Assembly (NCBI GenBank): GCA_031284675.1
Contig: JAITXQ010000010.1
Coordinates: forward strand, 1-6,123
From: Rickettsiales bacterium
GTDB taxonomy: Bacteria; Pseudomonadota; Alphaproteobacteria; Rickettsiales; Anaplasmataceae
Direction of reading: 5' to 3'
DNA: 6,123 bases
A model generated the notes under the pieces. It ran no database searches, was not told the origin of the DNA, and saw nothing but the letters and a program-made list of their open reading frames with translations. Shown here piece by piece: positions 1 to 5,622 of the stretch; position 1 is the first letter of the stretch; every line of letters starts with the position of its first letter. The position numbers were made by a program, and so were the translations under genes.

Positions 1-38
1 AATTTAAATTCTGCTGTGTATTCTCTTCTATTTGTCAT
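1..38 (-). CDS. Partial IS3-type transposase OrfA, N-terminus only
   Basis: The minus strand from base 38 reads ATG and then codes for MTNRREYTAEFK before leaving the window. This arrangement, a few basic residues followed by Y-[ST]-x-E-F-K, is the typical opening of the helix-turn-helix OrfA of IS3-family elements (the Tnp_1 or HTH_8 type), which binds the element ends and is normally joined to the OrfB integrase by programmed frameshifting. An AGAGGTG sequence at 43-49, with GAGG six bases before the ATG, is among the strongest ribosome binding sites in the window and supports this start. Only 12 complete codons are visible, so the family call rests on the motif and on the context of an element end. 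Whether the gene is intact cannot be seen here. Confidence 0.55.
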   Translation of the reverse strand, partial: MTNRREYTAEFK

Positions 39-42
39 ATTA

Positions 43-49
43 CACCTCT
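43..49 (-). promoter_or_regulatory. Ribosome binding site of the partial OrfA
   Basis: The minus strand reads AGAGGTG here, with the GAGG core six bases before the ATG at 36-38. It fixes the start of the partial transposase. Most of the housekeeping genes in this window have weak or no Shine-Dalgarno sequence. Confidence 0.65.
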
Positions 50-52
50 TTG

Positions 53-94
53 AAAAAACGTTTTATTTTACTCAAAAAACGTCTTAACTTTCTC
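53..94. repeat. Two tandem 21-bp units in the IS end
   Basis: Bases 53-73 and 74-94 align without gaps at 17 of 21 positions. Both begin with AAAAAACGT and end with CTC. The 21-bp period is two helical turns, so both copies lie on the same face of the DNA. They sit between the presumed element tip (about 117) and the OrfA start codon (38), where transposase-binding or regulatory sites would be expected. The repeat is directly visible; the binding role is a guess. Confidence 0.8.
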
Positions 95-121
95 TCTACT
101 TTTTCTGGGTAAGGTCAGGGG

Positions 122-176
122 CTACTTGGATGACATCATCCTTTTTTCTGGATCCAAGTAGTCAAGCTACTCGGAT
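122..176. repeat. Three-armed palindromic intergenic repeat, Wolbachia type
   Basis: Three 10-bp arms are present: CTACTTGGAT (122-131), ATCCAAGTAG (152-161) and CTACTCGGAT (167-176). The middle arm is a perfect reverse complement of the first, with a 20-nt spacer, and matches the third at 9 of 10 positions across the 5-nt loop TCAAG. The middle arm can therefore pair with either neighbour, giving alternative hairpins. The right-hand part (148-180) resembles, from memory, the abundant Wolbachia element CTGGATCC-AGT-CAAGC-GGAT-ACA. A short nested palindrome GGATGA/TCATCC lies at 128-141. An open frame runs across this element but has no sign of being a gene. Confidence 0.75.
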
Positions 177-259
177 AACAGGAGAATGGGACGACAGGAA
201 CGGAGGACTCGGGCTGGCCTTTCCTGACGGACTTAAATCACAATTATCAGCTAATCACA

Positions 260-275
260 GCGTTACAAAAAACGC
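260..275 (-). terminator. Possible weak hairpin downstream of tmk
   Basis: GCGTT (260-264) and AACGC (271-275) form a 5-bp stem with a 6-nt loop, 27 nt past the tmk stop codon. Read on the minus strand, the T-rich run lies before and inside the loop and not after the stem. It is therefore not a standard intrinsic terminator, and it is offered only as the best candidate for ending tmk transcription. Confidence 0.2.
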
Positions 276-301
276 CAAAAATAATTGCCTTTTAGTTTGG
301 G

Positions 302-892
302 TTATGCAAGAAGTCTAATAATTTCACTATACACTTGATTGTCACCTTTAGCTTCAATTCCAGTGATAACACTGCACCTATCAGGCTCTTTTATAGCTAT
401 TTCTTGAAACCCTTTCCGAACCTTATCGTAAAAATAAACGTCCATTTCTTCATATTTATTCTTGTTCTTTGCTCTACTTAACCCAACTTCAACGTCAATA
501 TCTAGAATGAATGTAATATCTGGACATTTAATTTCTACTAACCTATGTAAGTCTCTTATTAACCCTAAGTCAACACCAAACCCATATCCTTGGTATGCGA
601 TAGTTGAATCAATAAACCGGTCACAAATCACTATTTTTCCTTCTTCAAAAGCTGGTAATATTAATTTTCTCATATGTTCATATCTCATCGAGACAAGTAG
701 CAAGAGTTCAGAAATAGGATCAATATTATTTGTTAACAACACTCCCCTTATCTTCTCTGCAAAATCAGTACCACCTGGTTCTCGAGTCAATACTACATTA
801 TTTTCACCGCGAATTTGCTTAAAATGATCTGCAAGTAGCTCGGACTGTGTTGTTTTACCAGAGCCGTCTATTCCTTCGAAAGTTATGAACAT
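302..892 (-). CDS. tmk: Thymidylate kinase (dTMP kinase)
   Basis: This enzyme transfers a phosphate from ATP to dTMP to make dTDP, an essential cytosolic step toward dTTP. The 196-residue product opens MFITFEGIDGSGKTTQ, with the P-loop G-x-D-G-S-G-K-T at residues 7-14. REPGGT (37-42) and DRF (91-93, the family's DR[YFH] motif) follow, then LDIDVEVGLSRA (130-141) before the lid region. The length is slightly below the usual 205-215. The frame stays open upstream to 973, but those 27 residues are a hydrophobic AT-rich extension without family character. The P-loop Met at 890-892 is therefore chosen, although no clear Shine-Dalgarno precedes it. The gene is transcribed away from the thioredoxin-like gene, and its stop codon borders the repeat-rich region. 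Confidence 0.95.
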   Translation of the reverse strand: MFITFEGIDGSGKTTQSELLADHFKQIRGENNVVLTREPGGTDFAEKIRGVLLTNNIDPISELLLLVSMRYEHMRKLILPAFEEGKIVICDRFIDSTIAYQGYGFGVDLGLIRDLHRLVEIKCPDITFILDIDVEVGLSRAKNKNKYEEMDVYFYDKVRKGFQEIAIKEPDRCSVITGIEAKGDNQVYSEIIRLLA

Positions 893-1007
893 AAGTTTTA
901 TAATTATAATGCTAAAAAAGAATATGCAAATAATATACATAGAAATTGTTTGACATTTAAATAATAAAATCATAAATTATATGTGGTATGATAATGCTCT
1001 ATAAGCC
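893..1007. promoter_or_regulatory. Divergent intergenic region between tmk and the thioredoxin-like gene
   Basis: This very AT-rich 115-bp gap must hold the promoter for the plus-strand pair and probably one for tmk. On the plus strand a consensus-like TTGACA (950-955) lies 17 bp before TAAATT (973-978). A second -10-like box, TATGAT (987-992), lies closer to the start codon but lacks a good -35. Either could serve, and the second would leave a leader of only about 10 nt. No minus-strand promoter stands out clearly. Confidence 0.4.
950..978 (+). promoter_or_regulatory. Candidate sigma-70 promoter for the redox/antiporter pair
   Basis: TTGACA at 950-955 is a perfect -35 match. After 17 bp comes TAAATT at 973-978, a moderate -10. 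Transcription would begin near 985, giving a leader of about 23 nt before the ATG at 1008. In such AT-rich DNA -10-like boxes arise easily, so the main support is the perfect -35 at the right spacing. Confidence 0.4.
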
Positions 1008-1580
1008 ATGGTTGCTCTGAATACTCCTAAAGTAGATTTTAACTTCACTGCAAAGGACTTCAATCTTTTGGGGGTGGATAATAAACGCTATACATTAAGT
1101 GACTGTTGTGAAAAAAATGGTCTCGTTGTGATGTTTATATGTAATCACTGTCCTTACGTTCAGTCAATTATTAGCAATCTGGTAAGCGATGTTGATCTAT
1201 TAAAAAAAGATTATCAGGTAAATACCGTTGCAATAATGCCAAATGATGTAAATGAATACCCAGAAGATTCCTTTAAAAATATGATTAATTTTGCTAAGGA
1301 AAATAAGTTCACGTTTCCATATCTGATTGATAATACACAGAAAATAGCTAAAGAATACGGGGCTGTTTGTACTCCTGACTTTTTTGGCTTTAATGCTAAT
1401 TTAAATCTCTGCTATCGTGGACGTTTTAACGATGCAAAAAAAGAAAAAGTTCAAGGCTATGAAGTAGGAAGTAGTGATTTATTTCAAGCTATGAAATTTA
1501 TTGCAGAAACTGGTAATTCTCCGATTAATCAAAAATCAAGTATTGGCTGCTCAATTAAATGGTCTAATTCTACAGGTTAA
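1008..1580 (+). CDS. Thioredoxin/peroxiredoxin-like family protein with CNHC motif
   Basis: The 190-residue product has a thioredoxin fold of the peroxiredoxin-like type (the group often labelled PRX_like1 or thioredoxin family protein). The segment LVVMFICNHCPYV carries C45-x-x-C48 where the redox-active pair is expected. VCTPDFF (120-126) supplies the cis-proline loop (P123) with an extra Cys at 121. A conserved-looking SIGCSIKW lies near the C-terminus (178-185). No signal peptide is seen, so it should act in the cytosol as a thiol oxidoreductase or peroxidase-like protein, substrate unknown. The ATG at 1008 has no clear Shine-Dalgarno and may be translated from a short leader. It is followed after 5 nt by the antiporter gene, so the two probably form an operon. 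The fold is secure; the specific activity is not. Confidence 0.85.
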   Translation: MVALNTPKVDFNFTAKDFNLLGVDNKRYTLSDCCEKNGLVVMFICNHCPYVQSIISNLVSDVDLLKKDYQVNTVAIMPNDVNEYPEDSFKNMINFAKENKFTFPYLIDNTQKIAKEYGAVCTPDFFGFNANLNLCYRGRFNDAKKEKVQGYEVGSSDLFQAMKFIAETGNSPINQKSSIGCSIKWSNSTG

Positions 1581-1585
1581 ATATC

Positions 1586-3304
1586 ATGCACAGCAGCTCT
1601 CAGCATTTGTTTGATATTATAATTTTACTCTCCGCTGCTGTGTTTATAGTCATAGCGTTTTGGAAAATGAATATTAGCCCTGTGCTCGGTTATTTCGTTG
1701 CAGGTGCAGTAATTGGTTCTCATGGATTTAATCTAATACATTCAGCTGAAGCAATGGATAATTTTGCAGAATTTGGTGTAGTTTTTCTATTATTTATTAT
1801 AGGCCTTGAATTGACGTTTGAACGCCTGATAGCTATGCGTATTCATGTATTTGGATTTGGCTCTCTTCAAGTTATAGTTACCATGATAGCAATATGGTGC
1901 ATTGCTCTTGCTTTTGGAGTAAATACAAAGATAGCAGTAGTTATTGGTGGTGGGCTTGCACTATCCTCAACGGCAATAGTATTGCAGGTTCTGCAGGAAA
2001 AAGGTTCTCAAGCAAGTCAGGTTGGTAGGTTGTCAATAGCAGTACTATTAATGCAGGATTTTGCAGTAGTACCATTGATAGTATTGGTACCTCTACTTGC
2101 TGGCAATTCTGAGCACAGCCTGATAAGCTCATTGGCAGGTTCATTAGTGCAAGCAGCGATTGCGTTAGTGCTGATATTTATAACTGGTAGGTTATTACTT
2201 AGACCTTTATTTTCGGTTATTGCTAAAATGGGAAATAATGAGGTCTTTATATCAACGACGCTTTTAATAGTATTAGGAGCAGCATTTATTACTGAGCAAT
2301 TTCATTTATCGATGGCATTAGGCGCATTTGTTGCTGGATTATTAGTTGCGGAAACAGAATATAGACACTCAGTAGAACACGCGGTATTACCATTTAAAGA
2401 TTTATTTCTTGGCTTATTTTTCATGACTGTTGGTATGTCTATCAATACCGAACTTTTGCTCAATAAGTTACCACTAATTACTTTATTATCGGTTATCCTT
2501 ATCGTTTTAAAAACGTCTATCATATATGTATTGTGTAGATTTTTTCGGTTTAAGAGTGCACCTGCCATACAAGCTGGGTTATTGCTTGCACAAGGCGGTG
2601 AGTTTGCATTTATTTTATTTCGCTTAGCAGATGAGCTAAATGTACTACCAAGTGAAATCGCTCAAATACTTATGATGGTAACTACAGTAACTATGGCTTT
2701 CACTCCTCTTTTATCGGGGCTCGGAGATTGGATAGCAAACTCATTTAGTACTGAGAAAACAATATTAGATGATGAAGCTATTGAAACAGATACACAAGAT
2801 CTTTATAACCATGTAATAGTTGCTGGATTTGGTAGAGTGGGATATATGGTAACAAAAATGCTTACTGCGGAGCATTTAAGTTACGTTGTTGTAGATATTC
2901 AATCGAAAATAGTCAAAGAAGGAAAAAGTGACAGTTTTCCTATATATCTTGGAGATGTTACAAGATATGAAATTTTAAAATCAATAGGAATAGAAAGAGC
3001 TCAAGCTCTTGTGGTTTCAATAAAGAATGAAGTTACTATAAAAAAAATTGTTTCTTTAGTTGCAGCAAATTTTCCGCATGTAAATATTATAATACGTTTA
3101 CCAGATCTGAGTAATGTAGAGGTTTACAAAGATCTAGGAGCTAGTAAAATTATTCCTGAAACATCTGAGATAGGATTGCAATTAGGTGGAGCCGCATTGA
3201 GCTTAAGTGGTATTAGCGAAAGTGGAGTTACGTCTTTAAAAAGTAGATTTAGAAAAGGCAATTATAGTATGCTAAAAGACCTTGGTAGTGATAAAGATGA
3301 ATAA
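1586..3304 (+). CDS. CPA2-family K+(Na+)/H+ antiporter, KefB/KefC type, with RCK domain
   Basis: This is a 572-residue inner-membrane cation:proton antiporter. Residues of about 8-380 form the Na_H_Exchanger domain with roughly 12 membrane segments. Visible signatures are FLLFIIGLEL (68-77), LSSTA (126-130), LMQD (155-158, with the probable ion-site Asp158), GAFVAGLLVA (246-255), LFFMTVGM (277-284) and AQGGEFAF (335-342). A linker leads to a cytosolic TrkA-N/RCK domain from about 408, with the nucleotide-binding GFGRVG (414-419), acidic D437 at the end of the second strand and GDVTR (456-460). The loop HSVEHAVLPFKD (261-272) corresponds to the regulatory HALESDIEPFKG loop of KefC. The length is slightly below E. 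coli KefB/KefC (about 600-620). No KefF/KefG partner is visible; the upstream neighbour is a thioredoxin-like gene. Na+ versus K+ specificity cannot be decided from sequence. Confidence 0.93.
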   Translation: MHSSSQHLFDIIILLSAAVFIVIAFWKMNISPVLGYFVAGAVIGSHGFNLIHSAEAMDNFAEFGVVFLLFIIGLELTFERLIAMRIHVFGFGSLQVIVTMIAIWCIALAFGVNTKIAVVIGGGLALSSTAIVLQVLQEKGSQASQVGRLSIAVLLMQDFAVVPLIVLVPLLAGNSEHSLISSLAGSLVQAAIALVLIFITGRLLLRPLFSVIAKMGNNEVFISTTLLIVLGAAFITEQFHLSMALGAFVAGLLVAETEYRHSVEHAVLPFKDLFLGLFFMTVGMSINTELLLNKLPLITLLSVILIVLKTSIIYVLCRFFRFKSAPAIQAGLLLAQGGEFAFILFRLADELNVLPSEIAQILMMVTTVTMAFTPLLSGLGDWIANSFSTEKTILDDEAIETDTQDLYNHVIVAGFGRVGYMVTKMLTAEHLSYVVVDIQSKIVKEGKSDSFPIYLGDVTRYEILKSIGIERAQALVVSIKNEVTIKKIVSLVAANFPHVNIIIRLPDLSNVEVYKDLGASKIIPETSEIGLQLGGAALSLSGISESGVTSLKSRFRKGNYSMLKDLGSDKDE

Positions 3305-3328
3305 CTACTTCTCTAATTTTATGTACAG

Positions 3329-3343
3329 AAAGCTTCAAGCTTT
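3329..3343. terminator. Small palindrome between convergent genes
   Basis: AAAGCTT and AAGCTTT flank a single C, which folds as a 6-bp stem with a TCA loop. It lies between the antiporter stop codon and the end of the SURF1 gene and overlaps the SURF1 stop. It could be a weak bidirectional terminator, but the stem is short and AT-rich and no long T-run follows on the plus strand. Confidence 0.3.
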
Positions 3344-3952
3344 ATTGAGATTTTGCCTATAATAAATTACGCACATAATCAACCAAATTAAGGAAAGTGC
3401 AAACCAAGTGACTGCATATTCCAAGTGTTTCATTGGCTGTATAGTTAATTTACCGTCGAAATTGCCCTGCCACAATACACACTTCTCTAGCTCAATACCT
3501 AATTCATTTGAGATTTCTTCTGTATTAAAGGTAAACCATGTATTTGAAGCAGTATCGTTCTTGATAAACCAATTTTTGCTTTTATTGCTATCACAATATA
3601 AAACTCCACCTGCAGCTACTTTTTCAATTTTTGCTTTTTCCTCTTTTTTTTCGCTGGTTATCCCTTTGTTTACTAGCATATAATGTCCAGTAGGAAGTAG
3701 CATAGGAGATAACACATGATAGCCACGCTGTCCTGCAAAAACGTATAGTTCTATGTCACTTAGAATCCCATCAATCTTGACATGCCTATAGTTAAATTTT
3801 TCAAGGTCGTTATTGGGTAATAGATAAACAACTGGAAGACTCATACTTTTAATAATATTATTCTTCCAGTTCAATCTGAATACTTGCCATAATCCTAATA
3901 AAAAAAGGAGCAAGCAAGGTACAATTAAAATAAATACTATTTTTTTTAACAC
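3335..3952 (-). CDS. SURF1-family cytochrome oxidase assembly protein
   Basis: SURF1 proteins help assemble haem-copper cytochrome c oxidase and are thought to take part in haem a delivery to subunit I. The 205-residue product has the family layout: an N-terminal membrane helix (about 3-23) running into LGLWQVFRLNWK (19-30), a periplasmic domain with GQRGYHVLSPM (74-84) and VNKG (94-97), then HLEYAVTWFALS (176-187) leading into a second membrane helix (to about 198). The last motif is the most diagnostic. The protein is a little shorter than many bacterial relatives. The start is a GTG at 3950-3952, one base after the bacterioferritin stop (TAG-A-GTG), with no Shine-Dalgarno, so it is probably translated by coupling to the gene before it. 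Confidence 0.9.
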   Translation of the reverse strand: MLKKIVFILIVPCLLLFLLGLWQVFRLNWKNNIIKSMSLPVVYLLPNNDLEKFNYRHVKIDGILSDIELYVFAGQRGYHVLSPMLLPTGHYMLVNKGITSEKKEEKAKIEKVAAGGVLYCDSNKSKNWFIKNDTASNTWFTFNTEEISNELGIELEKCVLWQGNFDGKLTIQPMKHLEYAVTWFALSLIWLIMCVIYYRQNLNKA

Positions 3953-3953
3953 T

Positions 3954-4430
3954 CTATATTTGTGTTGTTAGGTAATTTTCAACACCAATAAGCTCAATAA
4001 GGTTAATCTGCTCCTCAATCCACTGGAAATCCTCTTCCTCATTTTTCAATAATTCTTCTAATAGTATTACACTAACGAAATCCTTTTCTTTTTCAGCAGC
4101 AGAAATTGCCTCCTTGTAGTCTTTTAAACCCTTATATTCTAATTCCAAATTATCTTCTAAGATTTTCCGTACTGTATCTTTTGTAAACTTTCCGTCATAC
4201 TTTGAAATTTCATTTGTATCTTGAAAGTTTAGTACACCTTTGAGAAATAAAATTCTTTCTGCCAGCTTATTTGCATGCTCAAGTTCCTCGTTAAGCTCGT
4301 TTTTCATCCTTTCTGCAAGTCTATTAATTCCACTATCTTTAAGAACTGCAAAATACAAAAGATACTGACGTACAGAAGTTAGCTCATTGGCTAGTAATTT
4401 ATTTAAATGCTTTATTATCTCTTCACTCAT
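3954..4430 (-). CDS. bfr: Bacterioferritin-like protein, lacking the haem Met and one ferroxidase His
   Basis: Bacterioferritins assemble into 24-subunit shells that oxidise Fe(II) and store it as mineral. The 158-residue product matches the family's usual length and four-helix layout, with NKLLANELTSVRQY at the start and EELEHANKLAERILFLKG at 48-65. Against E. coli Bfr (aligned from memory), ferroxidase ligands E18, E51, H54, E94 and E127 correspond to E16, E49, H52, E98 and E131. H130 corresponds to D134 (NEEEDFQW), and the haem ligand M52 to L50. The shell and most of the di-iron site are therefore kept, haem binding is probably lost, and the ferroxidase centre is altered. The start has an AAGGA ribosome binding site five bases upstream. 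The gene follows the RDD gene by 59 nt and precedes SURF1 by one nucleotide. Confidence 0.9.
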   Translation of the reverse strand: MSEEIIKHLNKLLANELTSVRQYLLYFAVLKDSGINRLAERMKNELNEELEHANKLAERILFLKGVLNFQDTNEISKYDGKFTKDTVRKILEDNLELEYKGLKDYKEAISAAEKEKDFVSVILLEELLKNEEEDFQWIEEQINLIELIGVENYLTTQI

Positions 4431-4435
4431 AATAT

Positions 4436-4440
4436 TCCTT
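4436..4440 (-). promoter_or_regulatory. Ribosome binding site of the bacterioferritin gene
   Basis: The minus strand reads AAGGA five bases before the ATG at 4428-4430. It supports the chosen start and is clearer than those of the neighbouring genes, as fits a protein made in many copies. Confidence 0.6.
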
Positions 4441-4444
4441 TAGT

Positions 4445-4473
4445 TTAATATATCAATGTAGTCTATATGACAA
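4445..4473 (-). promoter_or_regulatory. Candidate internal promoter for bfr-SURF1
   Basis: On the minus strand TTGTCA (4473-4468) and TATTAA (4450-4445) are separated by exactly 17 bp, in the 59-nt gap before the bacterioferritin gene. The predicted start site would fall at about 4438, inside the ribosome binding site, so the leader would be unusually short. It may let iron storage and oxidase assembly be expressed apart from the HAD and RDD genes. AT-rich gaps often give such matches by chance. Confidence 0.35.
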
Positions 4474-4489
4474 TGAAGGCTATAGCAAT

Positions 4490-4984
4490 TCATTTAATAA
4501 TTCCTTTCACAACAATTGTATCAAACAGCATATCATGAAATGTCTGTTTCTTTTTAGATAAACAAGTAACTAGATACCAGCAGAGGGTGAGCAGCATTAT
4601 AATTACTTTCAATGTATTTAAAGTGTTTACTAATGCGTCTTGCTCTTGAAAAAATTCAATAAGGACAACTATTATACTGTTCAATAAAGGAAGAAAAAAT
4701 TGAGAGATGCTTCTATCAAACGCTAAACTCATATCTATTTTAGAGTTGTCTAAGTTTATGGTATGTATGTTCATTAACTGTTGACCAGGAGTTGCTTGGG
4801 CTTTTGAGGATATAAAATATGTGAAGTAACTACAATTCGTACACATATATGATAAATGTAGAATCAACGGTAAATCCTTTAACAATATTATAATTAATAG
4901 GGTTGGAATTAATAAAATTGCTACATCTATCAAATATGCGTAAAAACGCCTTTGTATACTGGCAATCTCTATAATAGTGGTCAT
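4490..4984 (-). CDS. RDD-family membrane protein
   Basis: RDD proteins are small multi-spanning membrane proteins named for conserved Arg and Asp residues. Their role is mostly unknown, with ion transport suggested for a few. The 164-residue product shows the family's three landmarks: RRFYAYLIDVAILL (12-25, the R-x-x-A-x-x-x-D type motif in the first membrane helix), ATPGQQLMNIHTINLD (64-79, the G-x-T-P-G-K-x-L-x-G type loop) and FHDMLFDTIVVK (149-160, the H-D-x-x-x-x-T-x-V-V end). Hydrophobic segments lie at about 18-36, 38-58, 95-112 and 124-141. The ATG shares one base with the HAD stop codon (TAATG), so the two genes are translationally coupled. A weak AGG lies just upstream in the end of the HAD gene. 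Confidence 0.82.
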   Translation of the reverse strand: MTTIIEIASIQRRFYAYLIDVAILLIPTLLIIILLKDLPLILHLSYMCTNCSYFTYFISSKAQATPGQQLMNIHTINLDNSKIDMSLAFDRSISQFFLPLLNSIIVVLIEFFQEQDALVNTLNTLKVIIMLLTLCWYLVTCLSKKKQTFHDMLFDTIVVKGIIK

Positions 4985-5622
4985 TACCTATCTTCTAAAT
5001 ATTTTATTATAAAATCTGTAAGTTTATCAAAATGTTGAAAACATAACAAATCTTCATAACCACTTATTGATTGGCCATATATAATAGGTAAACAATTAGT
5101 GCTTCGTGCACACAAAATGTCTGTGATGCTATCACCAACGAAAAACACATTTTCTCTATTTATAGGCAATGTACTCTCTTCCAGTGCAAACAACAGTGGG
5201 GTTGCGGATGGTTTATCTTCTGCGGTATCGCATGAACCAACTACTCTTTCAAAGTAAGAATCTAATTTGAAATAGATAACTTCTTCACGTAAATTAGTAT
5301 TTTTCTTATTACTCACTATTGCTAGATAAATATTGTAGCTTTTCAATGTCTGCAACATTTTCTCTACTCCTTGATTTAGAGCAATGTTTTGTAATAGCGC
5401 ATTATCTAAGTATTGTTGATATATCTGATTTGCTTTTTTCCACTGATCGCCAAACAAATTGACCATGTAGCTCTTTCTTGACTCATGGGAATTTCTATCA
5501 GCAGCTTTATTACTATACCCCATTAAGTCTATGGTATGCTTAATAGCATTAAAAATATTGTCTTGAGTGTCAACTAAGGTATTATCCCAGTCGAATACTA
5601 CTGCTAATGGGCTATTTTTCAT
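4984..5622 (-). CDS. HAD-superfamily hydrolase, phosphoglycolate phosphatase-like
   Basis: The 212-residue cytosolic product has all four HAD catalytic motifs: VVFDWDNTL with nucleophile D11 and acid/base D13, VSNKK with S104, K137 in EDKPS, and the metal-binding GDSITD at 163-168. The helical cap between motifs I and II (about residues 20-90) places it with subfamily I, as in phosphoglycolate phosphatases (Gph) and pyrophosphatases. It probably removes phosphate from a small metabolite, but the substrate cannot be read from sequence, so no symbol is given. The ATG at 5620-5622 sits ten residues before the nucleophile, as usual in the family, without a clear Shine-Dalgarno. It is the first gene of the four-gene minus-strand run and overlaps the RDD gene by one base. 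Confidence 0.9.
   Translation of the reverse strand: MKNSPLAVVFDWDNTLVDTQDNIFNAIKHTIDLMGYSNKAADRNSHESRKSYMVNLFGDQWKKANQIYQQYLDNALLQNIALNQGVEKMLQTLKSYNIYLAIVSNKKNTNLREEVIYFKLDSYFERVVGSCDTAEDKPSATPLLFALEESTLPINRENVFFVGDSITDILCARSTNCLPIIYGQSISGYEDLLCFQHFDKLTDFIIKYLEDR

Larger units (their letters stand above)
1..117 (-). mobile_element. Terminal segment of a probable IS3-family insertion sequence (cut by window edge)
   Basis: On the minus strand this segment contains, in order, a possible element tip, two tandem 21-bp units, a strong Shine-Dalgarno sequence and the first codons of a transposase-like OrfA. The tip is placed at about base 117 because the minus strand there begins TGACCTTACCC, and IS3-family ends usually start with TG. 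Beyond it the sequence changes to a palindromic intergenic repeat. The boundary is inferred: the other end of the element is outside the window, so matching terminal repeats and target duplication could not be checked. Confidence 0.5.
118..301. other. Gene-free stretch between the IS end and tmk
   Basis: No convincing gene lies here. The stretch holds the palindromic repeat at 122-176, a GC-rich segment at about 188-230 (roughly two thirds G+C in otherwise AT-rich DNA) and a small hairpin GCGTT/AACGC at 260-275. A 62-codon frame starting at 130 is open across it and runs into the end of tmk on the opposite strand. It begins inside the palindrome, lacks a ribosome binding site and has no recognisable domain, so I read it as chance or as a relic. 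Confidence 0.6.

Noticed and set aside
114..228. Possible terminal repeats GTCAGG (114-119) and CCTGAC (223-228) bounding a small mobile unit
   Set aside because: Only six bases match and the flanks do not extend the similarity, so chance is the simplest explanation.
130..318. A 62-codon plus-strand frame at the left side
   Set aside because: It starts inside a palindromic repeat, crosses a GC-rich island, overlaps the end of tmk on the other strand, lacks a ribosome binding site and shows no domain.
462..827. A 121-codon plus-strand frame opposite tmk
   Set aside because: It is entirely antisense to a well-supported kinase gene and has no recognisable motif.
893..973. An N-terminal extension of 27 residues for thymidylate kinase
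   Set aside because: The extension is a hydrophobic stretch encoded by AT-rich intergenic DNA. The family normally begins just before the P-loop, as at the Met encoded at 890-892.
1941..2568. Two minus-strand frames inside the antiporter gene (1941-2144 and 2302-2568)
   Set aside because: Both are antisense to conserved membrane segments of the antiporter and have no family features or ribosome binding sites.
3408..3683. A 91-codon plus-strand frame opposite SURF1
   Set aside because: It is antisense to the conserved SURF1 domain and shows no protein-family features.
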